Assembly (NCBI GenBank): GCA_003255065.1
Contig: QAOA01002234.1
Coordinates: 1-64,000, forward strand
Source: Cercis canadensis
Taxonomy: Eukaryota > Streptophyta > Magnoliopsida > Fabales > Fabaceae
DNA length: 64,000 nucleotides
Direction: 5' to 3'
This document shows, in pieces, positions 1 to 11,299 of the stretch. The notes beneath the pieces are model-generated. The model was not told where the DNA came from. It saw only the letters and a program-made list of their open reading frames with translations, and did no database searches. The translations under genes were made by a program, and so were the position numbers. The stretch's first letter is position 1, and every line of letters starts with the position of its first letter.

Positions 1-75
1 TATATATATAAAAGTCCAACTTTTATTAGGTTATCAACTTATCAAAATGTTACATCTTAGCAAATATATAAGGAT
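1..75 (+). repeat. Direct repeat, left copy (partner at 3724-3802)
   Basis: About 75 bases here recur almost unchanged at 3724-3802. Both carry the core AGTCCAACTTTTATTAG followed by TTATCAACTTATCAAAATGTTACATCT. The left copy may run off the window. Two copies 3.7 kb apart could be a segmental duplication or ends of an old insertion; no element type is recognised. Confidence 0.6.
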
Positions 76-569
76 ACGACTTATTTGCCACAAGTGGCAC
101 AACTACTCCAACTGACATGTACACATGGTAAAGAGTGATTGGCTCTCTGAATAGTGCATGGTGAAATGGAAATGAGAGAGTTGGTTTATATGTTAATTAC
201 ATATTAGCCTTAAATATATTAGGTAATCACATATTTTCCTATAAAGTAATTGTAATTACAAAACGATGCCCCACTTATTGTTTTAAAGAAAAGCAATCCA
301 AATCGCAGAACTAGTTGAGCTGGGAAGAGAAACAAAATCGTGAAGGTTAGGGAGAGAGAGAGAGAAAGGGTTGAAGGTGATGTTTCATTAATCTATTGAT
401 AACTTGTGTTGCTTCAAATGAGGAAGAAATGGTAAGTTCTCTCCTACCACTTTCATTCTATTTTTTCACTTGAACAAGAGTTTTCTTCTTTCTCCATTCT
501 ATGTGTTTAAAAAAAAAATGATGGAATAGTTGCATATTGAGCAGAGAACTGATCAAAATTTATTTGAAT

Positions 570-690
570 TTGGAGTTTTTCTTATGGAATGGTCTTGAAC
601 CAAATTTTCCCATCATCTATGTCAACAAGGTCTTTGAAATCTTCACTAGGTATCGTGTTGATGAGGTTTCGGGTTGCAACTGGTGAGAAA
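570..690 (+). pseudogene. LOV/PAS domain fragment, ZEITLUPE/ADAGIO-like
   Basis: Reading from 588 gives a peptide with the segments EPNFPIIYVNKVFEIFT and YRVDEVSGCN, then a TGA stop at 684-686. In the plant blue-light F-box proteins ZTL/FKF1/LKP2 the LOV domain has a closely similar stretch, ending in the flavin-binding GRNCRFLQ motif. Here the match stops at GCNW, just before the photoactive cysteine context, so the key chemistry is missing. The sequence CTG/GTGAGA at the end could be an old splice donor. No F-box or Kelch sequence follows. Seen: about 31 matching residues and a stop. Inferred: a degraded fragment of an ADAGIO-type gene. A phototropin LOV origin is less likely given the EP(N/D)FPIIYVN wording. 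Confidence 0.6.
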
Positions 691-1494
691 GTTTCTTATT
701 TTTTTGCTAATATGTTTGGTCTACCTACCTTTCTCAGTTTATTGGGGGTTGTTTGGTGGAAAGTGTAAAAAGGGAAAATGTCAAAAGCCAATGTTTTCTA
801 GGTTTAAGAATGAAAATTTGTAACTTTAAATGATTAAAGATTATATCAGTGTTTAAAATCACCTTGTTTACTAAGGCAATTCATATCTTCTCGTCGGTCT
901 TTAGCTTTATTAGGTGTAATGCAATGAGAGACAATTTCTTATTATTATTATGTGCAGTGAAACTGTAGCCTAGGAGTTAATTGTTCTTGCTTTCAGTTTT
1001 TGAGAGCGACAAATTCACACTGGATGTTTCCAGTGACACCCTTTGCAGCAATTCTTCCTTTAGTCAAAACTATATCTAGGATAGCTAATCAGTTGATGAA
1101 ATAGTGATCATTGAGATGACTACTCAAATTGAGTGCAATGGAAGTTGCAAAAGAAAAAATAAAATAAAATAAAGGTTTGGCACTTGGCTTTCAATGTCAA
1201 TCATATGGAAAATATGATCAAGGCCTCACTTCATTGTTTACCAAATGAGCTTAGCAACTCAAGTATTTGTGGCCTTTCTTAAAAATTCTTTTCCTTTCTT
1301 TATTTTATTTGACTTCTAAGGAATAATAAATCAAACAATTCATGTCAAAACATAATACATTTTCATGTAGAATTATGGAAGGGGGGCAAATTAAAACCTT
1401 TTTTGAGGCCAACATAGCTAAATCCACACTTTATAAGGGGAAAAACTTTCCGTGGGAGTGCAATTACCTCTCCCAACTATACATGGGACAGGCC

Positions 1495-1620
1495 TTGTCA
1501 AGGGTATCCAGGCATGGCCTTGCCATGGTTATGGACTATGAAGGTATGTGGTTATTCAGACATGACCTTGCCATTGTTATGGACTATGGAGCCATGTGGG
1601 CAGGCATGGCAAGTAAACCT
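1495..1620 (+). repeat. Short degenerate tandem repeat
   Basis: A unit of about 50 bases containing CATGGCCTTGCCATGGTTATGGACTATG is repeated in diverged form (second unit begins GACATGACCTTGCC). The 112-codon open frame over it (1342-1680) is low-complexity and resembles no protein I know, so I do not call a gene. Nothing else recognisable lies between 700 and 1900. Confidence 0.5.
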
Positions 1621-1974
1621 TGTGCAATGGTGAAAATAGAGATTGTTATGACTACAAGCAGTGTTAGAGGGTGCATGTGATGAGCAGTTAGCAAGAAACA
1701 TCACTGGAGGTTTCGTTCCCTCCCTGTGTGTATATATATATATACTACCGTCATACTGTCATGACATGTGTAGAAGCGTGGTTATTCCCCTGAGGAATTT
1801 TTGATCGATTTTCCTTTTCCTTTTGATGAGGTCACCCCTAAACAGTATTATTGTGTCTTTCTTCTATATGTTTATTAATTAATAATTCTAATACGTTAAG
1901 CTGATTATAGTACGTGACCCGATTAATACCGATCAAACCTTCTAATTACTATTTGAGAATGAGCATGTTTGTCT

Positions 1975-2210
1975 TTTTAGAAGGTTTCTTAGATATGGTA
2001 TATGCTATACTACGTGAAAATAGTTAATATGTATATAATATATATAATTGATAATATCAAATTAATGATTTTTAATTATTTGAAAGAATGACATAAATTA
2101 TATTTTGTATGTAGTAAAATATAAATATTATGTCTTAATAATATATGTATATCACGTCAATATAATATAACATATTTATGTGGTATTATAAAATCTCCAA
2201 TCTTTTTATA
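1975..2210. mobile_element. MITE-like element, family A, copy 1
   Basis: A very AT-rich element starting AAGGTTTCTTAGATA and ending in TATGTGGTATTATAAAATCTCC. The same start and end wording frames a second copy at about 24803-25015. The ends are weakly inverted relative to each other. No protein is encoded. Superfamily not determined. Confidence 0.5.
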
Positions 2211-2359
2211 TGGTATCTTATGCAAGATTATATACAAACACACAAGGCATATTTTATTTTATTTGAGAATTGATTGTCTCTCCTCCCTTCTATCCCCAAT
2301 CAAAGATACTCATTTTATACTAAATTAATATATTCAGTTCACTAACCAAACTTTATGCA

Positions 2360-2361
<2 letters not shown>

Positions 2362-2392
<31 letters not shown>
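2362..2392. repeat. (TA)n microsatellite
   Basis: An uninterrupted run of alternating T and A. Similar TA runs occur at 5864-5883, 10743-10777, 25521-25540, 32918-32935 and 44215-44238; (GA)n runs occur at 350-365, 19291-19313 and 55543-55567. Confidence 0.9.
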
Positions 2393-2393
<1 letters not shown>

Positions 2394-2719
2394 ATAGTTT
2401 TGCACTCCCAATTCAAAGTGCCAGTCCATATAAAATAAGATCAACAACAGAGTCCATATATGCATAATTGTTTGAAAGGAATCATCACCTTTGCCTTAAA
2501 ATCTGAGACACCCGATTAAGTGTGGACTTGTAGAGGATGAAGGTCCCACCTGAGGACCTAATCGCTTTCGTCTTCAACTTTGTCGTTGCCACTGCCACAT
2601 GAGATATGGCAAGATGTCCAAGTTTGTGTTTATATTACCAAAGGTTATGGTTTTTTTGACCGCCGAAGGGAAACGTTTTTTACATGTGTTTTGGAGTTAA
2701 AATTAGAGGAAAAAAAAAA

Positions 2720-3560
2720 GAAAAAAAAAGAGTAAATATGTTCATTCTTTTGTTTGAGAATATAAGATTAAAAAAGAAAAAAAAATAAAAAAATAACCTT
2801 AAATATGTGTATTTTTTTCCTTCACTTTTGTGTTCTCCTAATTTTAAACATTTAGAGAGAAAAAAAAAATAGTTATTATTATATTCCTATTCTTTTTTTC
2901 AAATTCTTTTTTAAATAATATTTCTTAATTTATCTCTACACTATCTATTAATGTAAGACCTACAATAAAAAACTACTTAGGTTTTTAACTACTTTCTCTC
3001 TATCTAACCAAAATATATTATATTTTTTATGTGAAAAAATCAATCACATTATTAAATTTTTATTTAATATATTTATTTTATAAATAAAGAATAAATTTGT
3101 AAAATTATAAATTTTTATTTTATTCATTTTCTTTCCTCTCATTTTAATCATCCAAACAAGAGAGAGGAAAATATCTCTCGTTCTCTTTCTTTCCTTTCTC
3201 TCCCTTTCTTCTTGTATCATTCCCCTTCATTTTCCCTTCAACTTAAGGTTTGTTTGGGAGTTTGAAGTGAGAGAAAAGGAGAGGAGATAGGAGGAAAGGG
3301 AGAGGAAGAGAAGGGGAGGGGTTTTTCTTCCCCTTGTTTGGATGATTAAAATATACATGAGGAAATGAAAGAAACAAAAATTTATAATTTTACTAATTTA
3401 TCCTTTATTTATAAAGTAAATATATTTAATATAAGATTTAATAATATTATCTAAATAGTATTTGAAAAAAAAAATTGAAAAAAAAAATTGAAGAAATAAA
3501 TAGAGGTATATTAATAAATTACTCATTTTTTCCCTCTTAAACTCTTAATGAGTTACTCGT
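2720..3560. mobile_element. Two opposed copies of a MITE-like family B
   Basis: From 3246 an element begins GGTTTGTTTGGGAGTTTGAAG with purine-rich sequence, then TTGGATGATTAAAA and AT-rich sequence to about 3560. From about 2730 to 3240 a related copy lies in the opposite orientation, so the pair is roughly head to head. A third copy is at 26040-26470, ending CACTTCAAACTCCCAAACAGAGCC, the reverse complement of this start. Terminal sequence conserved between copies and lack of coding content suggest a non-autonomous DNA transposon. Confidence 0.6.
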
Positions 3561-3723
3561 AATATAATGGGTCCACAAGGATTAGCCAGCGCGACAACTA
3601 CAAAGAACGCGTGTGATGCATGGCGAACACAAATATTAGAAAAAAAAAATTAAAATAAGACAATTATTTTTAATGGAAATTTGAGAGCGACCTATGATGC
3701 TAAACGTTTGCAAGATTTTAACT

Positions 3724-3802
3724 ATATATACATATATATAAGTCCAACTTTTATTAGTTATCAACTTATCAAAATGTTACATCTCAGCAAATATATTAAG
3801 TA
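3724..3802 (+). repeat. Direct repeat, right copy (partner at 1-75)
   Basis: Second copy of the repeat at the left edge of the window, differing at a few bases. The 3803-4360 stretch after it has no gene I can see. Confidence 0.6.
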
Positions 3803-4364
3803 AGATAAATAGTGTGCAAGGAAACTAGAGCATCACCAACTTTGGCAGCTTGACTTAAGCGGATGATTCTGTTATAAATCAGTTAGTTACAAGATTCTCT
3901 TCGCAAAAAGAGAATATTGTGTTTAAAGTCTCTCATTGACAAAATAAGAATCACAAATTAAGTGCTCCTAACTAGCCTCAAATTTAATAAATTTAGTTTC
4001 ATCCAAATATTAGTGTTAGACCCAAGTTTTTAGGTTATAAAAAAAAAAAAAATAGTCTCAACTAAAAAGTTGTTGATACCTTAAAAACTTGTGGTAAGCT
4101 TAGCGTAAATTGGTCATCTCTATTTCCAGTGGTGTGAAAATAATTATTTTTTTTCTTTGAAATTTATCATATTATTTTATTAAGAATTGTTATCTTACCA
4201 TCCCTCAAAAGTCTTATTCTGAACAAAAGTAACTTAATACTTTCAAGATTATTACAAAGTTCTTGTGAATTATAGTAAATTTATGTGAGTTAAAACAATT
4301 AAACATTAACATAAGTGACATAAATTAGGTCATATATAAAATATTTTAAAATTGTTTAAGTGTA

Positions 4365-4770
4365 AGGCTTAAATGCAATTTTGGTCTCTCTATATTGATG
4401 AAATAAATATTTTGGTCCCCTATTTTCAAACCGCACTTTTTATTCCCTCAAATTTCACAAAATGAACAAATTGGTTTGTATCCTTAACATTGTCAAAAAA
4501 TTAATGATGGTGCTGATGTGGCAGACATGTAACAGCCACATGGCATTGATGTGGAATGTTTTTTTTAGCTTAGTTGTAGTTTTGGTCCCCTTATTTTGCC
4601 CATATGAATGTTTTGGTCCCTCTATTTTCAAATAACACTTTTTAATCCTTAAGTTTTATAAAATGAACAAATTGGTCCATTGATCTAATTACTGCATCCA
4701 AAAACTAATGGTAGTGTTGACATGGTAGACAGGTGGCTCACATATGGCATTGATATGGAAAAAAAAGTTA
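4365..4770. repeat. Dispersed repeat of the 'TTTTGGTCCC' type, tandem
   Basis: Two consecutive diverged copies of a motif series: TTTTGGTCCC(C/T), TATTTTCAAA, AAAATGAACAAATTGGT, then GGTGxTGATGTGGCAGACA. A related series appears at 38325-38490 and a weaker one at 25550-25720. Such sequences are common non-coding repeats in plant genomes. From 4770 to 5900 I see no supportable gene; the short minus-strand frame at 4989-5240 has no recognisable domain. Confidence 0.5.
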
Positions 4771-5910
4771 TGCACCCTTCCTCTTAATCTCATCCTCTTT
4801 GGAGGCTATCATCCTATTTAGAATTACCAACATTCAATTTCATGCTTACTGTTTGCTAGCAGAGAATCTTTACTCTTCTAGCTCGTGTTTTAGATGCTTG
4901 GATCTCCCATACTCTTCGTGAAGGCAACCTTTGCTTGATTCTTTAGCGAAGTTGTAGTTGTCCTTCTTGGCATCTAATTGTATTATAGTTAGTGAGTACA
5001 GCAATATACTTTCTGTAAGCCATTGATTGTGAGAAGGTAGTAAGGAATCTCCTTTGGCTCATCCTCTATGTGGTCATCTATCAAAGAGAAACAATAAAAG
5101 CCAAAAATATACTTTCCTTGTAATTTCATTAACTGCTGTAGTAAGCTTCTTTGTCTTGTAATTTCAGAAATTGCATGCATTGTTCTGGGGCCCAGTATCG
5201 TGCATCTTTCTCTCTTTTTGTAGCTAAAGGTTTTAAACATTCCTTTCCATATTCTTTTGTGATGGAATGAAGGAAATTATCTTCAGGCGACAATGATGGA
5301 ACATAGACAGAGACGAAGTTAGCAAAGATCTCACTTTACAAACATAGGTAAAGAAATTTTTTTCTTTTGAACTGCTTTCAGCAAGGTTTTTTCCCTCTAT
5401 ATTGGCAGCAAATGAAAATTTGAAGTTTCATTGAGGGCATTTTGAGAATTTTTAGTTGTTATTTTGTCATTTGCCCATTGACTAATTCCTTAGTTAATGC
5501 TGCTATCGCATATGGGATTTATGTGTTGCGTTTTTTTTTTTAAATTTAGGAGTGATAGATGTAAATTTTAAAATAGAAGTGAGATACGTGTAAAATTAGT
5601 TTAATTAAGGGAGGTTAGTATACTTTATTCTTTCTCTTTTTCTATCTTGTTGTAACTGAAAACAAAAAATTGAAAAGTAACAGATCTGGGTGGCATGTAC
5701 ATGTGTAAAGTAATATAGAACATTAGTCTCATATTTAATAGAAAAAAAAAAACGTGCACACATAATACTTTGTTAGCAGATAGACTTTTGCTTGTACTAT
5801 ACATTTTAAGATAATTGAAACAAATTAATTAAAATGACGTAAAAACACTACCATGTTTACATGCATATATATATATATATATAAGGAACTAAATAAAGCA
5901 TCAAAATGAG

Positions 5911-6005
5911 AAGAGGCCTTGGCTCAGTGGAGATGCCTCTATCCTTAAGGTTGTCCCTCACCTTCTATCCTAGGTTCAAACCTCTCTAATTACAAAATGA
6001 CTTGT
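5911..6005 (+). mobile_element. tRNA-derived SINE relic
   Basis: An internal RNA polymerase III promoter is visible: A box GGCTCAGTGG at 5921-5930 and B box GGTTCAAACC at 5973-5982, spaced as in tRNA-derived SINEs. There is no tRNA cloverleaf, so this is a SINE head rather than a tRNA gene. Confidence 0.55.
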
Positions 6006-6407
6006 CAAAATTAGTGACAAGAAACAAGTAAACAAGCAATTGGGGACAAGCAAATCATTTTGAAACCTAATTAATTCACCCATAGCAGGAAGAAACTTCT
6101 GTTGAAGTGGGAAAAAAAAATGGCATTATTCAAAATCCTATCAAATCTTTTCTTCCTAAATGGAAATTTTCTAAATTCTTACTTTATTAGGTTCCAAAGT
6201 TCCCTAGTGTTACGACAGATATACTTTCCTTGAGAGAATGATCAATAGGACAGTTAATCTCACATGTGGCCATGTGTGCACACAGTTAATACGTTGTTCT
6301 TCCATTCTTGAGTGAAGCAAATCCATTGTGCCATTCTGCATCCACAGTGTTCTACAAAAACTCCTAACCAATTATCAAGGTTGGTTCAATAGATTGTGGT
6401 TGTGGAC

Positions 6408-8474
6408 ATGGTTGCGACTGTCCCTAAGAGCGTTTATAAGCTATGGGAAAAATGGAACATCCGTGGAGTTATCCTCCTGAGTCTTTCTCTGCAGATCATT
6501 CTAATCTTCTTGGCTCCCTTAAGAAAACGCACACAAAGAAGTTGGGTAGTGATTTCAATTTGGTCGGCGTACCTCCTCGCTGACTGGGCTGCAAATTTCT
6601 GCGTGGGACTCATAGCCAGCAACCAATACTATGATCCCACTAGCACTGGCACCAACACTGAGAGTTACCTGCTTGCATTCTGGGCTCCATTTCTTCTGTT
6701 ACACCTCGGTGGCCCAGATACCATCACTGCTTTCGCTCTCGAGGACAATGAGCTCTGGCTCAGACACCTTTTTGGGTTCATTTTCCAGGTGGCTTCAATT
6801 TGTTATGTCTTTTTTCAAACTGTTCCTGGGAACACACTATGGATTCCAACAGTGCTGGTTTTCCTAGCAGGAACAATCAAATATGCAGAGAGAACTTGTG
6901 CTTTGTACCTCGCGAGCATGGAAAATTTTGGACAATCCGAGAGTGAAGGAAATGAGGGCAATACTCCCACTGAACTTGCTAAGGTGCCCGAACGTTATCC
7001 ATTACGCTCAGTGCAAGAGCAATTGAATGAGCTAGGGGATGCTGAGGTGATGCTGTATGCTTACTACTTGTTCACCAAATTCAAAGGAATCGTGGTTGAG
7101 AAGATCTTCAGGTGGCAGGATAACAGAGAGAGCAAAACGTTTTTCTGTGTCGTAAATGCGGAGAGCGCTCTCAAAGTGATGGAAGTTGAATTCAATTTCA
7201 TCTATGACGCTTTCTTCACCAAGTTCTCGGTATTGTGCAACAATTTTGGCTACTTGTTTCGATTTATAGCTATCAGCTCGGTGGTGGTGGCCCTCGTACT
7301 CTTCTCCATAATTGACAAAGAGAAGCAAGGTTTTGAAGATTTTGACGTTAAACTCACCTATTCATTGCTCTATGGCGCTGTGGCCCTGGATGCCATGGCT
7401 ATCTTGATGCTCATTTTATCTGATCAAACACTTGCTGAATTCTTGCTCAAATTATATACACCAAGTTCTTCTTCCCATTCATTTGCCATTAATCTTTCCA
7501 AATACTTGCTCCAATTACAGAGGCCAAGGTGGTTGCCATGGGAGAAGGAGTATTTTAAATATTCTACGCTATTTCTCTTTCGCAGATGGAATGGATCAGT
7601 CAGCGGTTGCAATCTGATAGACTATTGCCTCAAACACTGCCCCAGTCCCAAGGAGAGGAAGAATTGGAAACGAATGCTGTACTTCATGGAGAGAGTGATA
7701 ATTAAGCACCACCACAAAGGCCTTGGTCTTGTGATGTGGCTAAACATGGGGAAGAATCCTTTCATTAAGGAACTTTGGGAATTTATCTTCAACGAACTGA
7801 AAAGGAAAACCGACCAAGCAGAAAGGGAAACTCTACCGAATCAGATGAGTAGAATTTTTTCTGCTAGAGGTGAACGGGCTGTCAAGGAAAGTGGATACCA
7901 AGACCAACTGGGATATTTTGTTGTCTCCGCCAACTTTAGTTTTGATGAGAGCCTCATAATGTGGCACATTGCTACTCATCTTTGCTATGAGGAAGATCAT
8001 AATAATCATGATAAAAAACGTCAATTCAGTAAGTTTCTCTCGGATTACATGTTATACCTTTTGGTTGTGCAATCAAATATAATATCTGGTGTATCAGACA
8101 CGACAAAGAAAAGGTTCCAATCTTCCTGCGTTGAAGTCATAAACATCTTTAGAACGACAAGTATTCCAGATTGTACAATACTTCTTCAAGAGAGTCCCAT
8201 TGATCGTGACTACAATAATTTCTTGCTCGACGCATGTGCCTTGGCCAAATATTTGATAGGGTTACCTGAGGAACGGAAATGGGAAACCATAAGCAAAGTG
8301 TGGGTGGAATTGTTGTCATTTGCAGCTTACAAAACTAGACCCACTGTCCATGTCCAACAACTCAGCAAGGGTGGACAACTTATTTCCCTTGTTTGGCTTT
8401 TGATGGTTCATTTGGGCCCCGCGATGCAGCTCCCCTCCATGAATTTTTTTCCAGAAAGGAGTTCAACCTCCTAG
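6408..8474 (+). CDS. DUF4220/DUF594 membrane protein
   Basis: A single-exon gene of 688 codons. The frame is open from 6396, but the first ATG is at 6408 (MVATVPKSVYKLW), preceded only by GTG codons, so I start there. Plant proteins with an N-terminal DUF4220 and C-terminal DUF594 have this build: hydrophobic helices at the start (about residues 20-40, 45-65, 85-110 and 125-150), the motif HLGGPDTITAFALEDNELW near residue 100, a pair of helices around 280-350, and near the C-terminus QLSKGGQLISLVWLLM. All are seen. Length is normal for the family and there is no internal stop. The last 20 or so residues after VHLG do not resemble the usual ending, so a small 3' frameshift is possible. Function is unknown in the family. 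These genes often occur in tandem arrays, but this one stands alone here. Confidence 0.88.
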   Translation: MVATVPKSVYKLWEKWNIRGVILLSLSLQIILIFLAPLRKRTQRSWVVISIWSAYLLADWAANFCVGLIASNQYYDPTSTGTNTESYLLAFWAPFLLLHLGGPDTITAFALEDNELWLRHLFGFIFQVASICYVFFQTVPGNTLWIPTVLVFLAGTIKYAERTCALYLASMENFGQSESEGNEGNTPTELAKVPERYPLRSVQEQLNELGDAEVMLYAYYLFTKFKGIVVEKIFRWQDNRESKTFFCVVNAESALKVMEVEFNFIYDAFFTKFSVLCNNFGYLFRFIAISSVVVALVLFSIIDKEKQGFEDFDVKLTYSLLYGAVALDAMAILMLILSDQTLAEFLLKLYTPSSSSHSFAINLSKYLLQLQRPRWLPWEKEYFKYSTLFLFRRWNGSVSGCNLIDYCLKHCPSPKERKNWKRMLYFMERVIIKHHHKGLGLVMWLNMGKNPFIKELWEFIFNELKRKTDQAERETLPNQMSRIFSARGERAVKESGYQDQLGYFVVSANFSFDESLIMWHIATHLCYEEDHNNHDKKRQFSKFLSDYMLYLLVVQSNIISGVSDTTKKRFQSSCVEVINIFRTTSIPDCTILLQESPIDRDYNNFLLDACALAKYLIGLPEERKWETISKVWVELLSFAAYKTRPTVHVQQLSKGGQLISLVWLLMVHLGPAMQLPSMNFFPERSSTS

Positions 8475-8860
8475 AAATTATTGAAATTCCTTAACATGTT
8501 TAGATTAACTTTGGATAATAAGCCAAATGGATCCAACTCACAGTAAACTTCCAAGATCAGAAGCTTATGAAGCTCCACTAAAAACATGTTTAGATTAACT
8601 TCGGAGATATCAAAATCAGAAGCTTATGAAGCTTAAGAAGTCAAATTCTTGAAATCCATTTTTGGCTCTCAAATCCAGCTTGTTGGGGCGATTGAGTATA
8701 ACTATTTATAGATGTAAATTTTATGAATGCAAGGTCAAGGATTCAAATATTGAAACCAATTTCAACCTTATTGGAGTAATTTGCAGCAGCGATAAATGGG
8801 TTTCTTCACATGCTATATGACTAAAGACTAAAATAATAGCGGTTGATCTTTGAAAACACA

Positions 8861-8892
8861 AAAAAAAAAAANAAAAAAAAAAAAAAAAAAAA
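8861..8892. other. Poly(A) run containing N at 8872
   Basis: A single N sits inside a run of A about 30 long. It is probably a base-count or contig-join ambiguity in the homopolymer. Confidence 0.8.
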
Positions 8893-9477
8893 GAATAAAT
8901 TACGATAAGGATGTCTGTTCATAATGCAAAGTGGTTACTGGTTAGGATACAATTGATGTGTTTTGAAAACATTTGGGAATAAAATAAAACCAGACAAAGT
9001 TTTAGGTTGAAAATGAAATTGAGAGTAAAATTAAGGAACAAAAACAACCTATTTTACATTAGATTTAGTAAATAATGTAAAATATTATAACGACCGACCA
9101 ATAATTAACGTACCCATGAATGATGGATATTGGACCCAAAAGAAAAAAACTGTGATAAATATTATGAAGAGGTATTTTACTCATTATGCTTCAATTCTCA
9201 TATCTCTAGGTAGAAAATGTAATTTTATAATCTAATGAAAAAAAAAAATACATACATATATATAAAAGAACTATTTTATTCATTATGCTTCAATTTCATA
9301 CTATCTTAAAAATTTTATTGAATCCACTCAGTTTTTTTTTAAATAGCGTAGAATCAACTAAGGCCCACTGAATATAAAAATATACAGAATTAAACTGTAT
9401 GAGTAATACATTTTTTTTTAATAAAAAAATGGCTCATACATGATATTTTTCATTACTATTCTAGGCTTTTGTATTTT

Positions 9478-9568
9478 TGGGCCAATCTTATTATTCTTGC
9501 CTTGAAAATTACAAATTATATCCAGACCCAAGAAGTAAAAGTTGGAGATGGCCCATTCTTCCTGGGCT
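9478..9568 (+). promoter_or_regulatory. Site II-like promoter motifs of the small membrane protein gene
   Basis: Three copies of the TGGGCC/TGGGCT type lie 100-195 bases before the ATG at 9672: TGGGCC at 9478-9483, GGCCCA (reverse) at 9550-9555 and TGGGCT at 9563-9568. In plants such site II elements bind TCP factors and are frequent in promoters of nuclear genes for ribosomal and mitochondrial proteins. That they act here is inference. Confidence 0.45.
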
Positions 9569-9671
9569 TAGTCCATTAGTTGATGACCTGATACGGGCAC
9601 CGCTCTTGCTCGCCCTTTCGAGTTGACTGCTACCTCTGAAATCAAAATCTCCAGATTCTTGTTGCCAATCC

Positions 9672-9967
9672 ATGGAAGTCAAAAATCTTCTCAAGGACAA
9701 GAAGTTCTGGTTCGCTTCCTTCCTTATTGTGTGGGCTGCTTCTCTCCAGGTATAGTATAATACTTTCATCAATCTTAATATTTTCATTTATTTCCTTATA
9801 TTAAATTGTTTGATTCTTAACCATAATGCTTAATCAGTTGTTGCGGGGTGTTTGTGTTTGCATTTGCATTTCAGGGTCACATGATGTGGTTGCAGCAACA
9901 AGATTCCTTCAAGCAAAAGTTTGGGAACCTTGATGATGACAACAATAAGGACACTCAAAAGTCATGA
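9672..9967 (+). CDS. Small single-pass membrane protein, 56 residues, two exons
   Basis: Exon 1 is 9672-9749 (26 codons, ending AASLQ) with donor CAG/GTATAG. Exon 2 is 9875-9967 with acceptor TTTCAG/GGTCAC, and ends at TGA 9965-9967. The 125-base intron is in phase 0. The protein opens MEVKNLLKDKKFWFASFLIV, has one hydrophobic helix (about residues 12-30, FWFASFLIVWAASLQGHMMW), then QQQDSFKQKFG and an acidic, lysine-containing tail. I remember similar short uncharacterised plant proteins sharing the KFWFASFL...GHMMW pattern, but I cannot name a function. The shape would fit a small organelle or ER membrane subunit. It is too short to stand out as an open frame; the splice sites and the coding sense across both exons support it. 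A partial copy of its 3' end follows at 10375. Confidence 0.72.
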
Positions 9968-10312
9968 TTTTGATTGATAGGTATGATTGGGTCAATCAAT
10001 ACCTGAATCCATGTTCTGGGAAAATCAAATTGGGATTTTTTGCTTAGAAAAATTAAGTATTTGAAGTTTTGATGGAGCTCAAATCTGGTTGTAAGACCCC
10101 TGATTTGCTTGCTTGGTTACTTACTCAGTTACAAAATTGCTATTATGTAATGCAATTGAACTGTTGGAAGTTTGCTTGCTTTTGTTGCTTACTGTCTTGT
10201 ATATATTACTCTCCAGTGTAATTGAACTGCTAGAGTCCCTGGGTGCATCATGCCCAAATTATCATGAAATTTTAGGATGGTGAAGAAACAACAGTACCAT
10301 CCTGTATATTTA
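9927..10312 (+). repeat. Unit 1 of partial tandem duplication (3' end of small gene)
   Basis: This unit holds the last 13 codons of the small membrane protein gene and its 3' UTR. It recurs at 10375-10745 with scattered substitutions and a few indels (for example TACCTGAATCCATGTTCTG and TTACTCTCCAGTGTAATTGAACTG are in both). Confidence 0.85.
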
Positions 10313-10374
10313 TATTGCTTAAAGGTATTGAATTGAGGTGTATGAGTAACATTCCTTACAAAAAAAGAAAAAGT

Positions 10375-10740
10375 ACCTTGATGACAACAAGAAGGACGCC
10401 CAAGAGTCATGATTTCGATTGATAGGTATGATTGGATCTATCGATACCTGAATCCATGTTCTGTGCAAAAATTGGGCTTTTTTTCTTAGAAAATTGAAAT
10501 ATTTGAAGTTTTGATCGAGTTCAAATATGGTTGTGAGAGTTGTTTATCTGCATACAAGACCCCTGATTTGCTTGCTTGGTTGCTTACGCAGTTACAAAAT
10601 TGCTGTTATGTAATGACATAGAACTGTTGGAAGTTTGCTTGCTTTTGTTTCTTACTGTCTTGTATATATTACTCTCCAGTGTAATTGAACTGTTAGAGTC
10701 CCTGGGTGCATTATGCCCAAATTATAAACAACAGTACCAT

Positions 10741-10745
<5 letters not shown>
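10375..10745 (+). pseudogene. Unit 2: truncated 3' copy of the small membrane protein gene
   Basis: The copy starts inside exon 2 at the codons for LDD and keeps the reading frame to the homologous TGA at 10409-10411, then runs through the duplicated 3' UTR to a TA microsatellite at 10743-10777. It lacks exon 1 and most of exon 2, so it cannot make the protein by itself. If the upstream stop were read past or spliced out it could act only as alternative 3' UTR. Sequence from 10780 to 11280 looks like further UTR or intergenic DNA. Confidence 0.75.
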
Positions 10746-10783
<38 letters not shown>

Positions 10784-11299
10784 AATTTATAAATTGCTCA
10801 TGATATTCGGCTCATAGTCATCTGGAGTCTGTAGTGGTGATGTGATTGATTTCTGGAGATTGAGTGTCACTGAATTTGGCCTTAGCAATGTACTTGTCAG
10901 TTTCTGTGTTTGTTCATTTCAAGGACAGTCAAATCTTGGCTGTGCTCAGAACGAACTATCCATATCATGGCAAGTACCTTTCTAGATTTTGGTTGGTAAT
11001 CGAAGATGAGAAGAGTGCTGGGAGGATCGAAGTTAATGGGGCATTAGGGGAAGAGGAGAATTGAACTTAAGTGAGCATGATCTCTTATAATTTAGAAGTT
11101 TGTTATAATTAGTTTATAATATCCTAATATTAGTTTTACTAATATTTTATTGAAAATTTCATGTTTTGTTGATGTAAATTCACAACTTGCGTTTGCAATA
11201 TATAGATGTAATTGCTGGAGTGTGGACATAGTTTCATTTGTTGCTTTTGCATTGTGATAAGGGTATGTTTGGCACATTCAATTTCATTTTTTGATTAGA

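Noticed and set aside
1342-1680. 112-codon plus-strand open frame
   Set aside because: Repetitive, methionine- and glycine-rich, covers a small tandem repeat and matches no known domain; no splice or promoter support.
5911-6005. Possible tRNA gene
   Set aside because: A and B boxes are present, but no acceptor stem or anticodon arm can be formed; a SINE head explains it.
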